From contig CAZINM010000008.1 in NCBI GenBank assembly GCA_964540605.1, forward strand, positions 1 to 21,249: DNA of 21,249 nucleotides. The letters run 5' to 3'. Of this stretch, positions 8,156 to 15,963 are shown piece after piece. Both the position numbers and the translations under genes were made by a program. Positions within the stretch are counted from its first letter, which is position 1, and each line of letters begins with the position of its first letter. Source of the stretch: CAZINM01 sp964540605 (lineage in GTDB: Bacteria > Patescibacteriota > Dojkabacteria > SC72 > JAHDCA01). The notes under the pieces are model-generated. The model did no database searches. It was not told where the DNA came from and worked only from the letters and a program-made list of their open reading frames with translations.

Positions 8156-9232
8156 ATGGGCAAAAATAAATCAAAAAAAGTAATTAAGCCTGTAAGAAAA
8201 GTAAAAGAGAAGCCAAAGCGTGATCTAACACTCGATTATCTGCGTGGAATTGCAGTTCTTTTGATGATCATCACTCATACGAATGGACTCTTTTATATTG
8301 GTACATCAGGTATATTTGAGTGGTTTACATGGTGGGGAGCTAGTATCTGTTTTACTACTTTTTTATTTGTTTCTGCTTGTACAACTGGTATCAAAATTGG
8401 ATCAGGAGGTATTGATAAAAAGAAAATAGGAAAAAGATTGCTGGATCTATTAATTACATACTATATTACTGCATTCTTACTTTTAATGCTTAAAAATAGC
8501 TTAAATGAAGCACTTAGTGCAATCCCAGAACTTCTCATATTCAAAAACATTCCTGAATTTACTGAATTTATTATTGCATTCATTTTATTTAGTGGGTTGA
8601 TTCTCATTATTCCAGTAAATGTGGCTAAAAAGGCAATAGATATAAGATTTGTCTTACCTTTTAGCTTTTTGATCTATCTCTTAGCTGTTTTTTGGTTCAA
8701 CTTGCCAAATGAAGTCACTGTTTTATCAACAATTAAAGCGCTTTTAGTGGGAGATCCAGAATTACATACATTTGGCTTATTAACCTATTTCCCTGTATAT
8801 GCCATTGGTTTGTGGTGGGGTGGGAGAGTAGCTAAACAGAAAAGTAGCGTAAAACTTGCATTTAGAAGCTTCTTATTAATACTTGGCGTTTTTACTATAT
8901 CTTCAATACTAAAACTTGAAATATGGCAAAGATGGCCTCCAACAATATTATTTCTATCATATGGGCTATGGTTCTCATTTTTAATTATCGCAGTATCTAA
9001 ATACTTATTAAAGGCGAATTTCATAACTAAAATTGTTACTTTTATGGGTAGAAATGCGTTGAATTATTATATGATACATATAGTCATACTTTACTTGATC
9101 GATAAGGTTACTGGAGAATTAAAATTTACTGAAATTTCAACAATATTGATATTTCTTATCGTTATGATGTTAACGACCTCATTAATACTACAAATAGCTC
9201 AAATAAAAGAGCGACATTCAGCAAAAAGTTAA
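8156..9232 (+). CDS. Multi-pass membrane acyltransferase (acyltransferase 3/HGSNAT-like)
   Basis: 358 residues. A strongly basic cytoplasmic N-terminus (about 1-22) leads into DYLRGIAVLLMIITHT (R30, H41), the characteristic opening helix of acyltransferase-3 and HGSNAT/DUF1624-type proteins. About ten hydrophobic helices follow, with a C-terminal FMGRNALNYYMIHIVILYL that contains the usual histidine in the last helices. Such proteins carry acyl groups, often acetyl, across the membrane onto sugars of surface glycans. The downstream deacetylase-like and peptidase genes point to cell-envelope work. TATAAA overlaps the stop codon of the previous gene, 10 nt before this ATG. Confidence 0.8.
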   Translation: MGKNKSKKVIKPVRKVKEKPKRDLTLDYLRGIAVLLMIITHTNGLFYIGTSGIFEWFTWWGASICFTTFLFVSACTTGIKIGSGGIDKKKIGKRLLDLLITYYITAFLLLMLKNSLNEALSAIPELLIFKNIPEFTEFIIAFILFSGLILIIPVNVAKKAIDIRFVLPFSFLIYLLAVFWFNLPNEVTVLSTIKALLVGDPELHTFGLLTYFPVYAIGLWWGGRVAKQKSSVKLAFRSFLLILGVFTISSILKLEIWQRWPPTILFLSYGLWFSFLIIAVSKYLLKANFITKIVTFMGRNALNYYMIHIVILYLIDKVTGELKFTEISTILIFLIVMMLTTSLILQIAQIKERHSAKS

Positions 9233-9243
9233 AAGAAATAAGA

Positions 9244-9272
9244 TTGAAAAATATAATACTATAGGGTATAAT
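9244..9272 (+). promoter_or_regulatory. Strong promoter of the anchored deacetylase-like gene
   Basis: TTGAAA (5 of 6), a 17-nt spacer and a perfect TATAAT (9267-9272). The -10 ends only 5 nt before the ATG at 9278, so the predicted transcription start coincides with the start codon. This is the clearest leaderless arrangement in the window. Confidence 0.8.
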
Positions 9273-9277
9273 AGAGT

Positions 9278-10693
9278 ATGGAAACAATGTCTATTAATAA
9301 CAAACCAAGATCTGACTTTAAAGCCATAAGGTCCTTATTTATAGGGTTAATTCTTGTTATTGTTGCTTCTATAGCTTGGGATATATATTCTCTTAACATA
9401 AAACCTGATAAAAAGGGTACAAATACAGCAAAACCATCGGTAATAGGTACAGATGTTAAGACATGTAATATCGAAGATATTGATGTCGAAAACCTAATTG
9501 AAAACTTTTCTGCAAATAGAAAATGGGTATTAATAGGCTCTCAGTTCGAGAATGGTGAAAATATCCTAACGATCACACTAGATCTAAACGATAAAAATAT
9601 TGAACAAATACCAGTAAATAATTGGGATGTTACTTATTTAATCGAAAACACTGATGTTTCAGGAAAACTTAATAGAGTTGAAAATGATTTTATTGCTCAA
9701 ATTGAAGCTAATCAGCTTACTGCTGGAAATTATAATGTAAAAGTTGTAGCAGATTTTCAATGTGGAAGTGTTGAAACTGATCTGATCAATTTTATTGCAT
9801 CTTATCCTGTTTATGTAACTTGGACTCAAGACTGGGAAGGTACTGATGTTGATAATGCTTATCTTAATGCTTTAGATAGAATATCTACTGAACATGATGT
9901 TCCAATGACTCATTTCTTCAATCCAAGAATTTATGTTACAGATGCAGTAACACAGCAAAGAGCTCAGTTTTTGACTGATTGGGTAATTGATAGAAGAGAC
10001 AATGATGGAGATGATATCGGATTACACCTACACATGTTCCCAGATATGGTAACAGCAGCTGGTGTAAACCCTGATCCTACGGTCCCTAGATGGGGTCAGA
10101 ACAGAGATGATGGCTATGATTATATAGTTGCGGGTTATTCTGAATCCGACCTAATTAAAGTGCTTAACTGGTCTAAGAACATATTTGTAGATAATGGACT
10201 TGGTGATCCTGTTATGTTTAGAGCAGGTGGTTGGTATGCCGATCTTGAAACATTGTCTGCTTTAGAAAAAACCGGATTTGTTTTAGATTCTTCTGGTAGA
10301 ACAAAATATGTACTTGGATGGAATGATCTTCCCGGTTATTGGGATCTTTCATCTACAACTTATCCTTATCAACCAAGTGTAAACGATCAAAACTCATCTG
10401 TTTCTCCAAATATGAATATTTGGGAATTCCCAAATAACGGTTCAGATTCAACCAATCATAAATATGAAGAGATGTATCAAAGATTTGTTGATAATTATGA
10501 TGGATCTCCAGCTACTGAGAAAAGATTAGTAACATTTTTAAGTCACCCAAATTATTTCTATATTGATGAGGCTGTAATATCGAAATTGTTTACTGAAATT
10601 GACAAAAATTTGTACCGCAGTGATAATGGTCCTGTAATATATACGACTCTAAGTGAGTCATACAGGATCTGGACACTGCCTAATGAGCAATAA
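9278..10693 (+). CDS. Membrane-anchored NodB/deacetylase-like surface protein
   Basis: 471 residues with one membrane helix at about 19-36. A beta-rich region of about 110 residues (about 60-170) includes cysteines in TCNIED and FQCGS. From about 174 the C-terminal domain shows the scattered motifs of a polysaccharide-deacetylase-like barrel: TWTQDWEG (D185, E187), GLHLHMF (H250, H252), FRAGGWYAD (R315) and LSHPNYF (H423). The pattern of acidic residues, H-x-H, Arg and a final His resembles divergent CE4-like enzymes but differs from classical NodB spacing, so activity and substrate are inferred. It would act outside the membrane on a glycan. It overlaps the following peptidase gene by 11 nt, a tight coupling. 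Confidence 0.7.
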   Translation: METMSINNKPRSDFKAIRSLFIGLILVIVASIAWDIYSLNIKPDKKGTNTAKPSVIGTDVKTCNIEDIDVENLIENFSANRKWVLIGSQFENGENILTITLDLNDKNIEQIPVNNWDVTYLIENTDVSGKLNRVENDFIAQIEANQLTAGNYNVKVVADFQCGSVETDLINFIASYPVYVTWTQDWEGTDVDNAYLNALDRISTEHDVPMTHFFNPRIYVTDAVTQQRAQFLTDWVIDRRDNDGDDIGLHLHMFPDMVTAAGVNPDPTVPRWGQNRDDGYDYIVAGYSESDLIKVLNWSKNIFVDNGLGDPVMFRAGGWYADLETLSALEKTGFVLDSSGRTKYVLGWNDLPGYWDLSSTTYPYQPSVNDQNSSVSPNMNIWEFPNNGSDSTNHKYEEMYQRFVDNYDGSPATEKRLVTFLSHPNYFYIDEAVISKLFTEIDKNLYRSDNGPVIYTTLSESYRIWTLPNEQ

Positions 10694-12815
10694 TCTCCAA
10701 ACAATAATTGAAGACATATATTCAGGCGACTTTGATTGGTATCAAGCCTTCGAGGCTTTTAGAGCTTGGCTTCCTCCTTACGAGATCAGGATCATAATAA
10801 TGGTATTAATTCTTGCCATGATCTTGCTGATCAATCGAAAACCTAAGTTAAAGAATATCGATAATAAAAAGTATAAAAACGATATTAATTCTAAATCTTC
10901 AGAATTAACAAATCCAAAAAATATCAATAAGCAGAAAGGGACTATAAAAAAAGGAAATTCTATTTCTACATTGACAACATCTCTATCGAAATTTCTTCAA
11001 TTTGATCACAAATTAAAGGGTTACATCACTTTGGCACTAACCCTTATTCTAATAGTTTTTATCTATATGACATTTTTGATCCGTCCTAGTGTTATTTCAT
11101 CAACGCCTAAAGCTGGAGATTACATGACAACATCAAATGGTCAGATAACTCTGATCTTTGATCTTCCTGTAAATAAAGATTGGGTAGGATTCAATATCTC
11201 TCCAGAAATTGAAGGAGATTGGAAATTTGAGAGTGTAAGTAAGATTCTCCCAACAAAAAGAAAAGTAGTTTTTACACCAGAGAGATCATTTTATCCTGAT
11301 ACTGAGGTCGTTGTTTATGTAGTTGGTATAAGAAGCGATCTTAGTGAAGGTAAACTTCATGAGCAATCGATAGAGATGCATTCGCCCAAAATACCTAACA
11401 TTGTTTCAATTAAACCAGCTAATGGAGAGATTAATGTGCCAATAGATCAAGTGATAGAAATTGAATATGATGCTCCTGTTGGTGATTTCGTGAGGCTAGA
11501 TCATATTGTAGAGCCAACTGTTCCTTTTACACAGTTTGAAATTGATGAGCATACTGTAGGGATCAGGTTTACTGAGGAATTATCTCAAGATGAAACATAT
11601 ATGCTTGGGATAATGAGAACACCTCGTGCATATTTCATAAAGTCAGGAAAAGATGATCTAGTTGGTGATACAGAGCTTATATCCACGACAACTTTTAATA
11701 CTGTAACTACACCACTAGTAGAATCTTATACACCGAAAGGGAATTCTGTTTCTGTAGATTCAGAAGTGATCATTGTGTTTGATCAAGCAATGAATAAGCA
11801 GAGTGTTGAAGAGCATTTTAATATCACTCCAGAAATTGCTGGTGAATTTGTTTGGGAGGATGATCGTACTCTTCATTATCTTCTATCTGAAAATTTACAA
11901 AAGGAAAAGGAATATTCGATCACACTTGCCCCAGGCTTCATTAGTAGTGAATCAGGATCTGCAAATAATGAAATAAAACTTGATTTCAAAACAATAGGTT
12001 ATGTTGAGGTGAGTTCTGTAGCTCCAAAGCCTGGCTCTTATGGTTTAGATCCGACTAGAACAAATATTGAACTGGAATTCAACCAACCGGTAGATAAAGA
12101 ATCTGCACAATCAAATTTTGAGATAGTACCAAATGTTAATGGTCAGTTTAAGTGGGAGGGTAATAAATTGATATTTGAAACAGCTGGAAGGCTTAATTAT
12201 TCAACAAAATACAATGTTAAAGTTAAACCTGGTGTAAAAACAATTGCAGGATTGGATTCAATCCAGGAATTTAATTACACATTTGTAACAAAAGATAATA
12301 TTTTTACACTAAATGTGCCTTGGTATAAACAACAGGAAGGATTCACATGTAATATCGCTGCAACAAGAATGGCTTTAGCTTACAGAGGTATTTATGTTTC
12401 TGAATATGATGTCAAAACTGGTGTCGGAATAGGTGAGGATCCTAATCAAAATTGGGTTCCAGGTTACGGAGTACATTGGGGACCGATATCAAACTATATT
12501 AGCCAATATAGGAATGTCGCTGTGAAAAGTGGATGGAATGTCGCTGAACTTGCTCAAGAGGTTGAAAAAGGTAATCCGGTGATAATATGGTGGTATAACA
12601 GGTACAGTCAACCATATGGTTCGTACACATTACCTTCAGGAGTTACAGCTTATATGGGGATGCATTCAGAAGTGGTGAGAGGTTTTGTTGGTAGCTCATC
12701 AGATCCTACAGCATTATTAACAAATGATCCTTGGAGGGGAAATCTTACATATCCAACAAGTTTGTTTATTTCAACATGGTCATATTTGGGATATAAAGCA
12801 GTTGTCGTATATTAA
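10683..12815 (+). CDS. Membrane-anchored C39-like cysteine peptidase with four Ig-like repeats
   Basis: 710 residues from ATG 10683; a GTG at 10653 would add ten. Two hydrophobic segments (about 37-50 and 114-134) flank a basic, asparagine-rich loop. Four SbsA/Big_5-type Ig-like repeats follow, opening with STPKAGDYM, SIKPANGEI, SYTPKGNSV and SVAPKPGSY. The C-terminal domain is Peptidase_C39_2-like: NVPWYKQQEGFTCNIAATRM with C556, MHSEVVRGF with H661 and NDPWRG with D682, a complete Cys-His-Asp set. Related domains cut peptides at double-glycine sites or act as envelope peptidases; the target is unknown. The Ig repeats would hold the peptidase away from the membrane. It is coupled by an 11-nt overlap to the deacetylase-like gene. 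Confidence 0.82.
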   Translation: MSNNLQTIIEDIYSGDFDWYQAFEAFRAWLPPYEIRIIIMVLILAMILLINRKPKLKNIDNKKYKNDINSKSSELTNPKNINKQKGTIKKGNSISTLTTSLSKFLQFDHKLKGYITLALTLILIVFIYMTFLIRPSVISSTPKAGDYMTTSNGQITLIFDLPVNKDWVGFNISPEIEGDWKFESVSKILPTKRKVVFTPERSFYPDTEVVVYVVGIRSDLSEGKLHEQSIEMHSPKIPNIVSIKPANGEINVPIDQVIEIEYDAPVGDFVRLDHIVEPTVPFTQFEIDEHTVGIRFTEELSQDETYMLGIMRTPRAYFIKSGKDDLVGDTELISTTTFNTVTTPLVESYTPKGNSVSVDSEVIIVFDQAMNKQSVEEHFNITPEIAGEFVWEDDRTLHYLLSENLQKEKEYSITLAPGFISSESGSANNEIKLDFKTIGYVEVSSVAPKPGSYGLDPTRTNIELEFNQPVDKESAQSNFEIVPNVNGQFKWEGNKLIFETAGRLNYSTKYNVKVKPGVKTIAGLDSIQEFNYTFVTKDNIFTLNVPWYKQQEGFTCNIAATRMALAYRGIYVSEYDVKTGVGIGEDPNQNWVPGYGVHWGPISNYISQYRNVAVKSGWNVAELAQEVEKGNPVIIWWYNRYSQPYGSYTLPSGVTAYMGMHSEVVRGFVGSSSDPTALLTNDPWRGNLTYPTSLFISTWSYLGYKAVVVY

Positions 12816-12845
12816 ACTTTGCTACCAGCAAGGGTTTATTTGTTA
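12814..12845 (+). terminator. Probable terminator after the peptidase gene
   Basis: AAACTTTGCT and AGCAAGGGTTT form a stem of seven pairs (one G-T), then a bulged G and three A-T pairs. The loop is ACC and T-rich sequence follows. The stem starts at the stop codon. Confidence 0.5.
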
Positions 12846-12865
12846 TCTTATTAAGGGTTATATTT

Positions 12866-13456
12866 TTATTCTTGATATAGTGCCTCTACTTTTTCCCAAT
12901 TAACAACCTTCCACCATTCGGATACATATTTTGCTCTGTCATTTTTGTAATCAAGATAGTAAGCATGTTCCCAAACATCGATAATTAGAATAGGTCTATA
13001 GTTGGTCAAATATAATTTGTTATGATTCTCAATTTGCATTATTACAAGATCTTTCTCATCATTTTTTAATAATGCGCACCAACCAGAGCCTTCAACTGAC
13101 ACTGCCGATCTACTGAACTCCTCAACAAAATTTTCATATGAACCGAATTCGTTTGTTAACTTCTCAGTAAAATCGGAGGAAGGTTTGTTATCATCTTGTG
13201 GAGATCTCATGACATTCCAATATAGATCGTGGAGTAAGTGCCCATTTAGGTTAAAGCTTAAGTCTTTTAGTAAAGATTTCTGATTTGAAAAGTCTTTTGT
13301 AATACGGTTTTTCTCGATCTTATCAATTGTTGCAATGGCGTTATTGACATATGCTGCATGATGTTTATCGTGATGTAATGATAGCAATTCTTTAGATAAA
13401 ACAGGCTCAAGGGTCGAGATCTCATAAGGTAGATCTTTTAGTAAAGGTTTGTTCAT
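12866..13456 (-). CDS. Superoxide dismutase, Fe/Mn family
   Basis: A 196-residue protein of normal length. All four metal ligands are present: H28 in LHHDKHHAAYV, H76 in NGHLLHDLYW, and D160 and H164 in DVWEHAYYLDYKN. GSGW at 123-126 is also conserved. The second-sphere position that is glutamine in typical MnSOD appears to be histidine (H145 in IENHNK), as in some actinobacterial and archaeal enzymes, so metal preference cannot be assumed. It converts superoxide to oxygen and hydrogen peroxide; no secretion signal is visible, so it is cytoplasmic. No catalase gene is in the window. It follows the HD-like gene on the same strand after a 63-nt gap that holds a short palindrome. Confidence 0.95.
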   Translation of the reverse strand: MNKPLLKDLPYEISTLEPVLSKELLSLHHDKHHAAYVNNAIATIDKIEKNRITKDFSNQKSLLKDLSFNLNGHLLHDLYWNVMRSPQDDNKPSSDFTEKLTNEFGSYENFVEEFSRSAVSVEGSGWCALLKNDEKDLVIMQIENHNKLYLTNYRPILIIDVWEHAYYLDYKNDRAKYVSEWWKVVNWEKVEALYQE

Positions 13457-13470
13457 AGATATATGAATAA

Positions 13471-13486
13471 ATTTAGTTAGCTAAAT
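13471..13486. promoter_or_regulatory. Inverted repeat upstream of the SOD gene
   Basis: ATTTAG-TTAG-CTAAAT, with perfect 6-bp arms, lies 15 to 30 nt ahead of the SOD start codon. That is a plausible position for an operator or a 5' hairpin. In AT-rich DNA such a repeat can arise by chance. Confidence 0.3.
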
Positions 13487-13519
13487 GATTTTATCAAAAC
13501 CTGTTAACTTATGGAAAAA

Positions 13520-14629
13520 TTACAATGCCCAACATCTTGAAAGTATTTCAAGGATCACTGTTTGAAGTTTGGATATAAGAGATTCGTTTAGCTCAATAAT
13601 TCGTTGTTTTTTCAATCTTAATACAAATAAATATAAGTTCAATGCTAGATTTAATTGCCTTGTGTTCCAATTGATCGAATCAGAGGTTTTAGGAGAAGTA
13701 ATATCAGAAGTTGAAGTTGATATGTCGGCCTGATTTGAAGAGATACTCTTTTGAGCCTTATTTCTTAAAGATGTGACATCATTTTTTGTATTATCTAAAA
13801 ATATTCTGCAATTATTCTCTTGTTGAGAATAATCCTCAGGGCTGAAAAAATGACCAAAATCTGCAAGTCTTATATAGAAAATATCATTGATAACAGAATT
13901 TAAGTCTTCATTATTTTTTTCTGAATAAACTTTAGCAATATTATGTAAGTTATTATCGAATAATAAATAATCAGAAGGATCTTCTATCTCACTATCAGTT
14001 AATTTTTCTTCAATTAAATATTGTAATTTTGTGCTTGAAATGTCAGTTGTTTTATTGCTGATCATTTCGTGCATGTAATCGTCAACAATAATTGATTGCT
14101 CGCTAATTATCTCTCTTAAATAACCAGTCATTGTCCCAAGTATGAATATTTTTATCTTGTCCCAATATTCGATCTTGTTCTCCTTAAAATAAATATTATA
14201 AATATAATCTAAAACATTTTTTATCTCTCGCTTGATACTTTTATCTGAGATAGTTCTTAATGGTGCCGGTCTATGATTGTATATCTGTTTGATCTGGTTA
14301 TTAAGATCTTGTTGATGCTCATGTTCTTGATCAATTTCTATCATTAAGTAAACTAATTCAAGTTCATGGTTAGTATAATCAGAATAGAGATTAGCTAAGT
14401 CATGAATGATACAAGCTGTGATCAATGGAGGAGTAATGCTTAATTTTTCTAAAGATGTTTGAAATCTAGCTTCTCTTAAAAACTTGTAACTTGTATAAGG
14501 ATGTGAAAACTGCCTGTGATAAGGATTTTCCAATAGAAAATAATCATCTTTGTGTATTTCAATCGCATGATCATAAACATTTCTTACATTGGCAATAATT
14601 TTTTGCACATTATTGATCTGAAGATTCAT
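13520..14629 (-). CDS. HD-domain-like protein of unknown function
   Basis: 369 residues, not confidently recognised. The first half looks like an HD-superfamily metal site: H43 in FSHPYTSYKFL, H76-D77 in ITACIIHDLANLYSD, and later D257 in FYIRLADFGHFF. The order and local wording recall the hydrolase domain of RelA/SpoT proteins (HP, LHD, KLADRLHN). However, the Glu-Asp pair after HD in that family is N80-L81 here, and no synthetase or TGS domain follows. A serine/threonine-rich stretch (about 295-320) links to a helical C-terminus. It could be a diverged nucleotide hydrolase or a structural relic. It is transcribed with SOD downstream and divergent from the small protein gene at 14739. Confidence 0.5.
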   Translation of the reverse strand: MNLQINNVQKIIANVRNVYDHAIEIHKDDYFLLENPYHRQFSHPYTSYKFLREARFQTSLEKLSITPPLITACIIHDLANLYSDYTNHELELVYLMIEIDQEHEHQQDLNNQIKQIYNHRPAPLRTISDKSIKREIKNVLDYIYNIYFKENKIEYWDKIKIFILGTMTGYLREIISEQSIIVDDYMHEMISNKTTDISSTKLQYLIEEKLTDSEIEDPSDYLLFDNNLHNIAKVYSEKNNEDLNSVINDIFYIRLADFGHFFSPEDYSQQENNCRIFLDNTKNDVTSLRNKAQKSISSNQADISTSTSDITSPKTSDSINWNTRQLNLALNLYLFVLRLKKQRIIELNESLISKLQTVILEILSRCWAL

Positions 14630-14738
14630 GTAAATAAAGTAGCATTATTTGATCCTTTTGTTTAGATTTTTGCTTTTTTTGCGTAGAAAATATTTAACCG
14701 ATATAATCTGAAGATATTTAAGTTATCTCCATAATTAT

Positions 14739-14942
14739 ATGAGGATAAATATAAAAGGTGTAAAGAATAAAGATCATAAAAAGAAAGTAGATAAAGCTCT
14801 TGATGATGCTGGATTTACAGCTTGTGAGGTTGATACAACACTGAAAGTATTAATAGTTCCTGATATTTATTTAAGTGAATTAGAAGAGATCGCTCTAGTT
14901 CTAGCAGAAGTAGGTGATTATCATATAGATATGGAGATCTAG
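14739..14942 (+). CDS. Small HMA-like (ferredoxin-fold) protein A, no CxxC
   Basis: 67 residues with the strand-helix-strand-strand-helix-strand pattern of heavy-metal-associated domains: INIKGV, helix HKKKVDKALDDAGF, ACEVDTTLKVLIVP, helix LSELEEIALVLAEVG, YHIDM. The metal-binding CxxC is absent; one cysteine remains, C29. It aligns without gaps to the protein encoded at 15964-16173, with about 16 identities over 62 positions, including K-G, A-G, C, D, L-I, P and I-D. The Dsb-like gene lies between the two. It could be a stand-alone adaptor or a diverged metal chaperone; no function is assigned. It is divergent from the HD-like gene, with TATAAT at 14702-14707. Confidence 0.7.
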   Translation: MRINIKGVKNKDHKKKVDKALDDAGFTACEVDTTLKVLIVPDIYLSELEEIALVLAEVGDYHIDMEI

Positions 14943-15016
14943 TTTATCTTATTACTGAATATCCATTCAGGTCTTGAATTATTTTTATTTTTAATATAAT
15001 CTTCGCTAATTAACTT

Positions 15017-15022
15017 TATAGT
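15017..15022 (+). promoter_or_regulatory. -10 element of the Dsb-like gene
   Basis: TATAGT ends 7 nt before the ATG at 15030, again suggesting a leaderless message. A second perfect TATAAT at 14995-15000 could drive a transcript with a short leader. The -35 regions are weak. Confidence 0.45.
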
Positions 15023-15029
15023 AATTCTG

Positions 15030-15788
15030 ATGAATTCTGAAAATAAACAAAACGAGGAAAATGTGTTGGTTCTAGATCTGCAAAATATGCTTTTACCAAT
15101 ATCAATAATTATTGGTGCTGTAATAATAGCTGCAACTATATTTTTCACAAAAGATTCTTGTGTAGCTGGTACAAATACATCTGGTAGCGATGTTTCTGAT
15201 GGTGATGAAGATCCATTGATCACACTTGCAACAGATCTAGGGGTTGATGCAAAAGATCTACAAGAGTGTATAGATTCTGGCGATATGGAGGCAGAAATTG
15301 ATAAAGATATTAGTGACGGATCAGCAGCTGGTATTAGTGGAACGCCTGGTTTTATAGTAGGCAAACTTGAGAATGGTAAGGTTGTAGGAGAGATCGTGTC
15401 AGGTGCACAACCTTTTGAATCATTCAAAGCAGTGATAGATAAATATTTAAGTGGTGAAGGCTCAAGTGATGCAACTATAGAGCTTGGAGACGATCCTGTA
15501 TTAGGTAATTCAAAAGCCAAAGTAGGCTTTGTTGAGTTCTCAGATTTTGAATGTCCATTCTGTCAGAGATACCATACTGATTCATATCCTCAGATAATGT
15601 CGCAATATATTGATAATGGAGATGTACTTTATGTATACAAAGATTTCCCATTAAGTTTCCATGATCCAGTTGCAACAGAAGAAGCAGTAGCTGCTGAGTG
15701 TGTGCAAGAGATCGCAGGAGATGAGGTATTCTTTGATTATGCATCTTTGATCTATGAGAACACAAAAACAAACGGTGAGGGTATTTAA
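15030..15788 (+). CDS. Membrane-anchored DsbA-like thiol oxidoreductase with swapped halves (circular permutation)
   Basis: 252 residues: membrane helix at about 22-40, a Ser/Gly/Asp-rich linker, then two segments of a DsbA/Thioredoxin_4 fold in reverse of the normal order. Residues 61-140 (LATDLGVDAKDLQECIDSG, GISGTPGFIVG with cis-Pro 106, SGAQPFESFKAVIDKYL) are what normally ends such proteins. Residues 150-252 (GDDPVLGNSKAKVGFVEFSDFECPFCQRYH with C175 and C178, YVYKDFPLSFHDP, AAECVQ, ASLIYENTKTNGEGI) normally begin them. The gene stops where the cis-Pro half would be expected to follow and a terminator comes next, so the order is not a missed frameshift. If folded it would oxidise or isomerise disulfides outside the membrane. 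Confidence 0.88.
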   Translation: MNSENKQNEENVLVLDLQNMLLPISIIIGAVIIAATIFFTKDSCVAGTNTSGSDVSDGDEDPLITLATDLGVDAKDLQECIDSGDMEAEIDKDISDGSAAGISGTPGFIVGKLENGKVVGEIVSGAQPFESFKAVIDKYLSGEGSSDATIELGDDPVLGNSKAKVGFVEFSDFECPFCQRYHTDSYPQIMSQYIDNGDVLYVYKDFPLSFHDPVATEEAVAAECVQEIAGDEVFFDYASLIYENTKTNGEGI

Positions 15789-15816
15789 AGAATAAGATGT
15801 TTCTTTGTTAGTTTAA

Positions 15817-15850
15817 GGGGACCGTAAGAGTCGGTCCTCTTTTTTTATTT
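15817..15850 (+). terminator. Rho-independent terminator after the Dsb-like gene
   Basis: GGGGACCG pairs with CGGTCCTC (8 bp, one G-T) around loop TAAGAGT, followed directly by a run of seven T and then ATTT. It is the best terminator in the window. It separates the Dsb-like gene from the second small HMA-like gene, which must have its own promoter. Confidence 0.9.
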
Positions 15851-15963
15851 TAAAATTTTCTAGCTCGAGCTAATAGTGGTTTTTCTTTTATATCTTATTC
15901 CAGCTTTCGATAGTTTTTGTGTGATGTATATGTTATATTAAACATATATTTGTATCGGTAATA

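Noticed and set aside
14939..15520. Long open frame on the minus strand opposite the Dsb-like gene
   Set aside because: It is serine/proline-rich without any recognisable domain, lies wholly opposite a gene with clear conserved motifs and overlaps the terminator side poorly. It is a shadow of the coding strand.
15030..15788. Frameshift or simple truncation as the reason for the unusual Dsb-like order
   Set aside because: The whole gene is one open frame, the cis-Pro half is at the front rather than missing, and no remnant of the expected C-terminal half follows the stop codon before the terminator.
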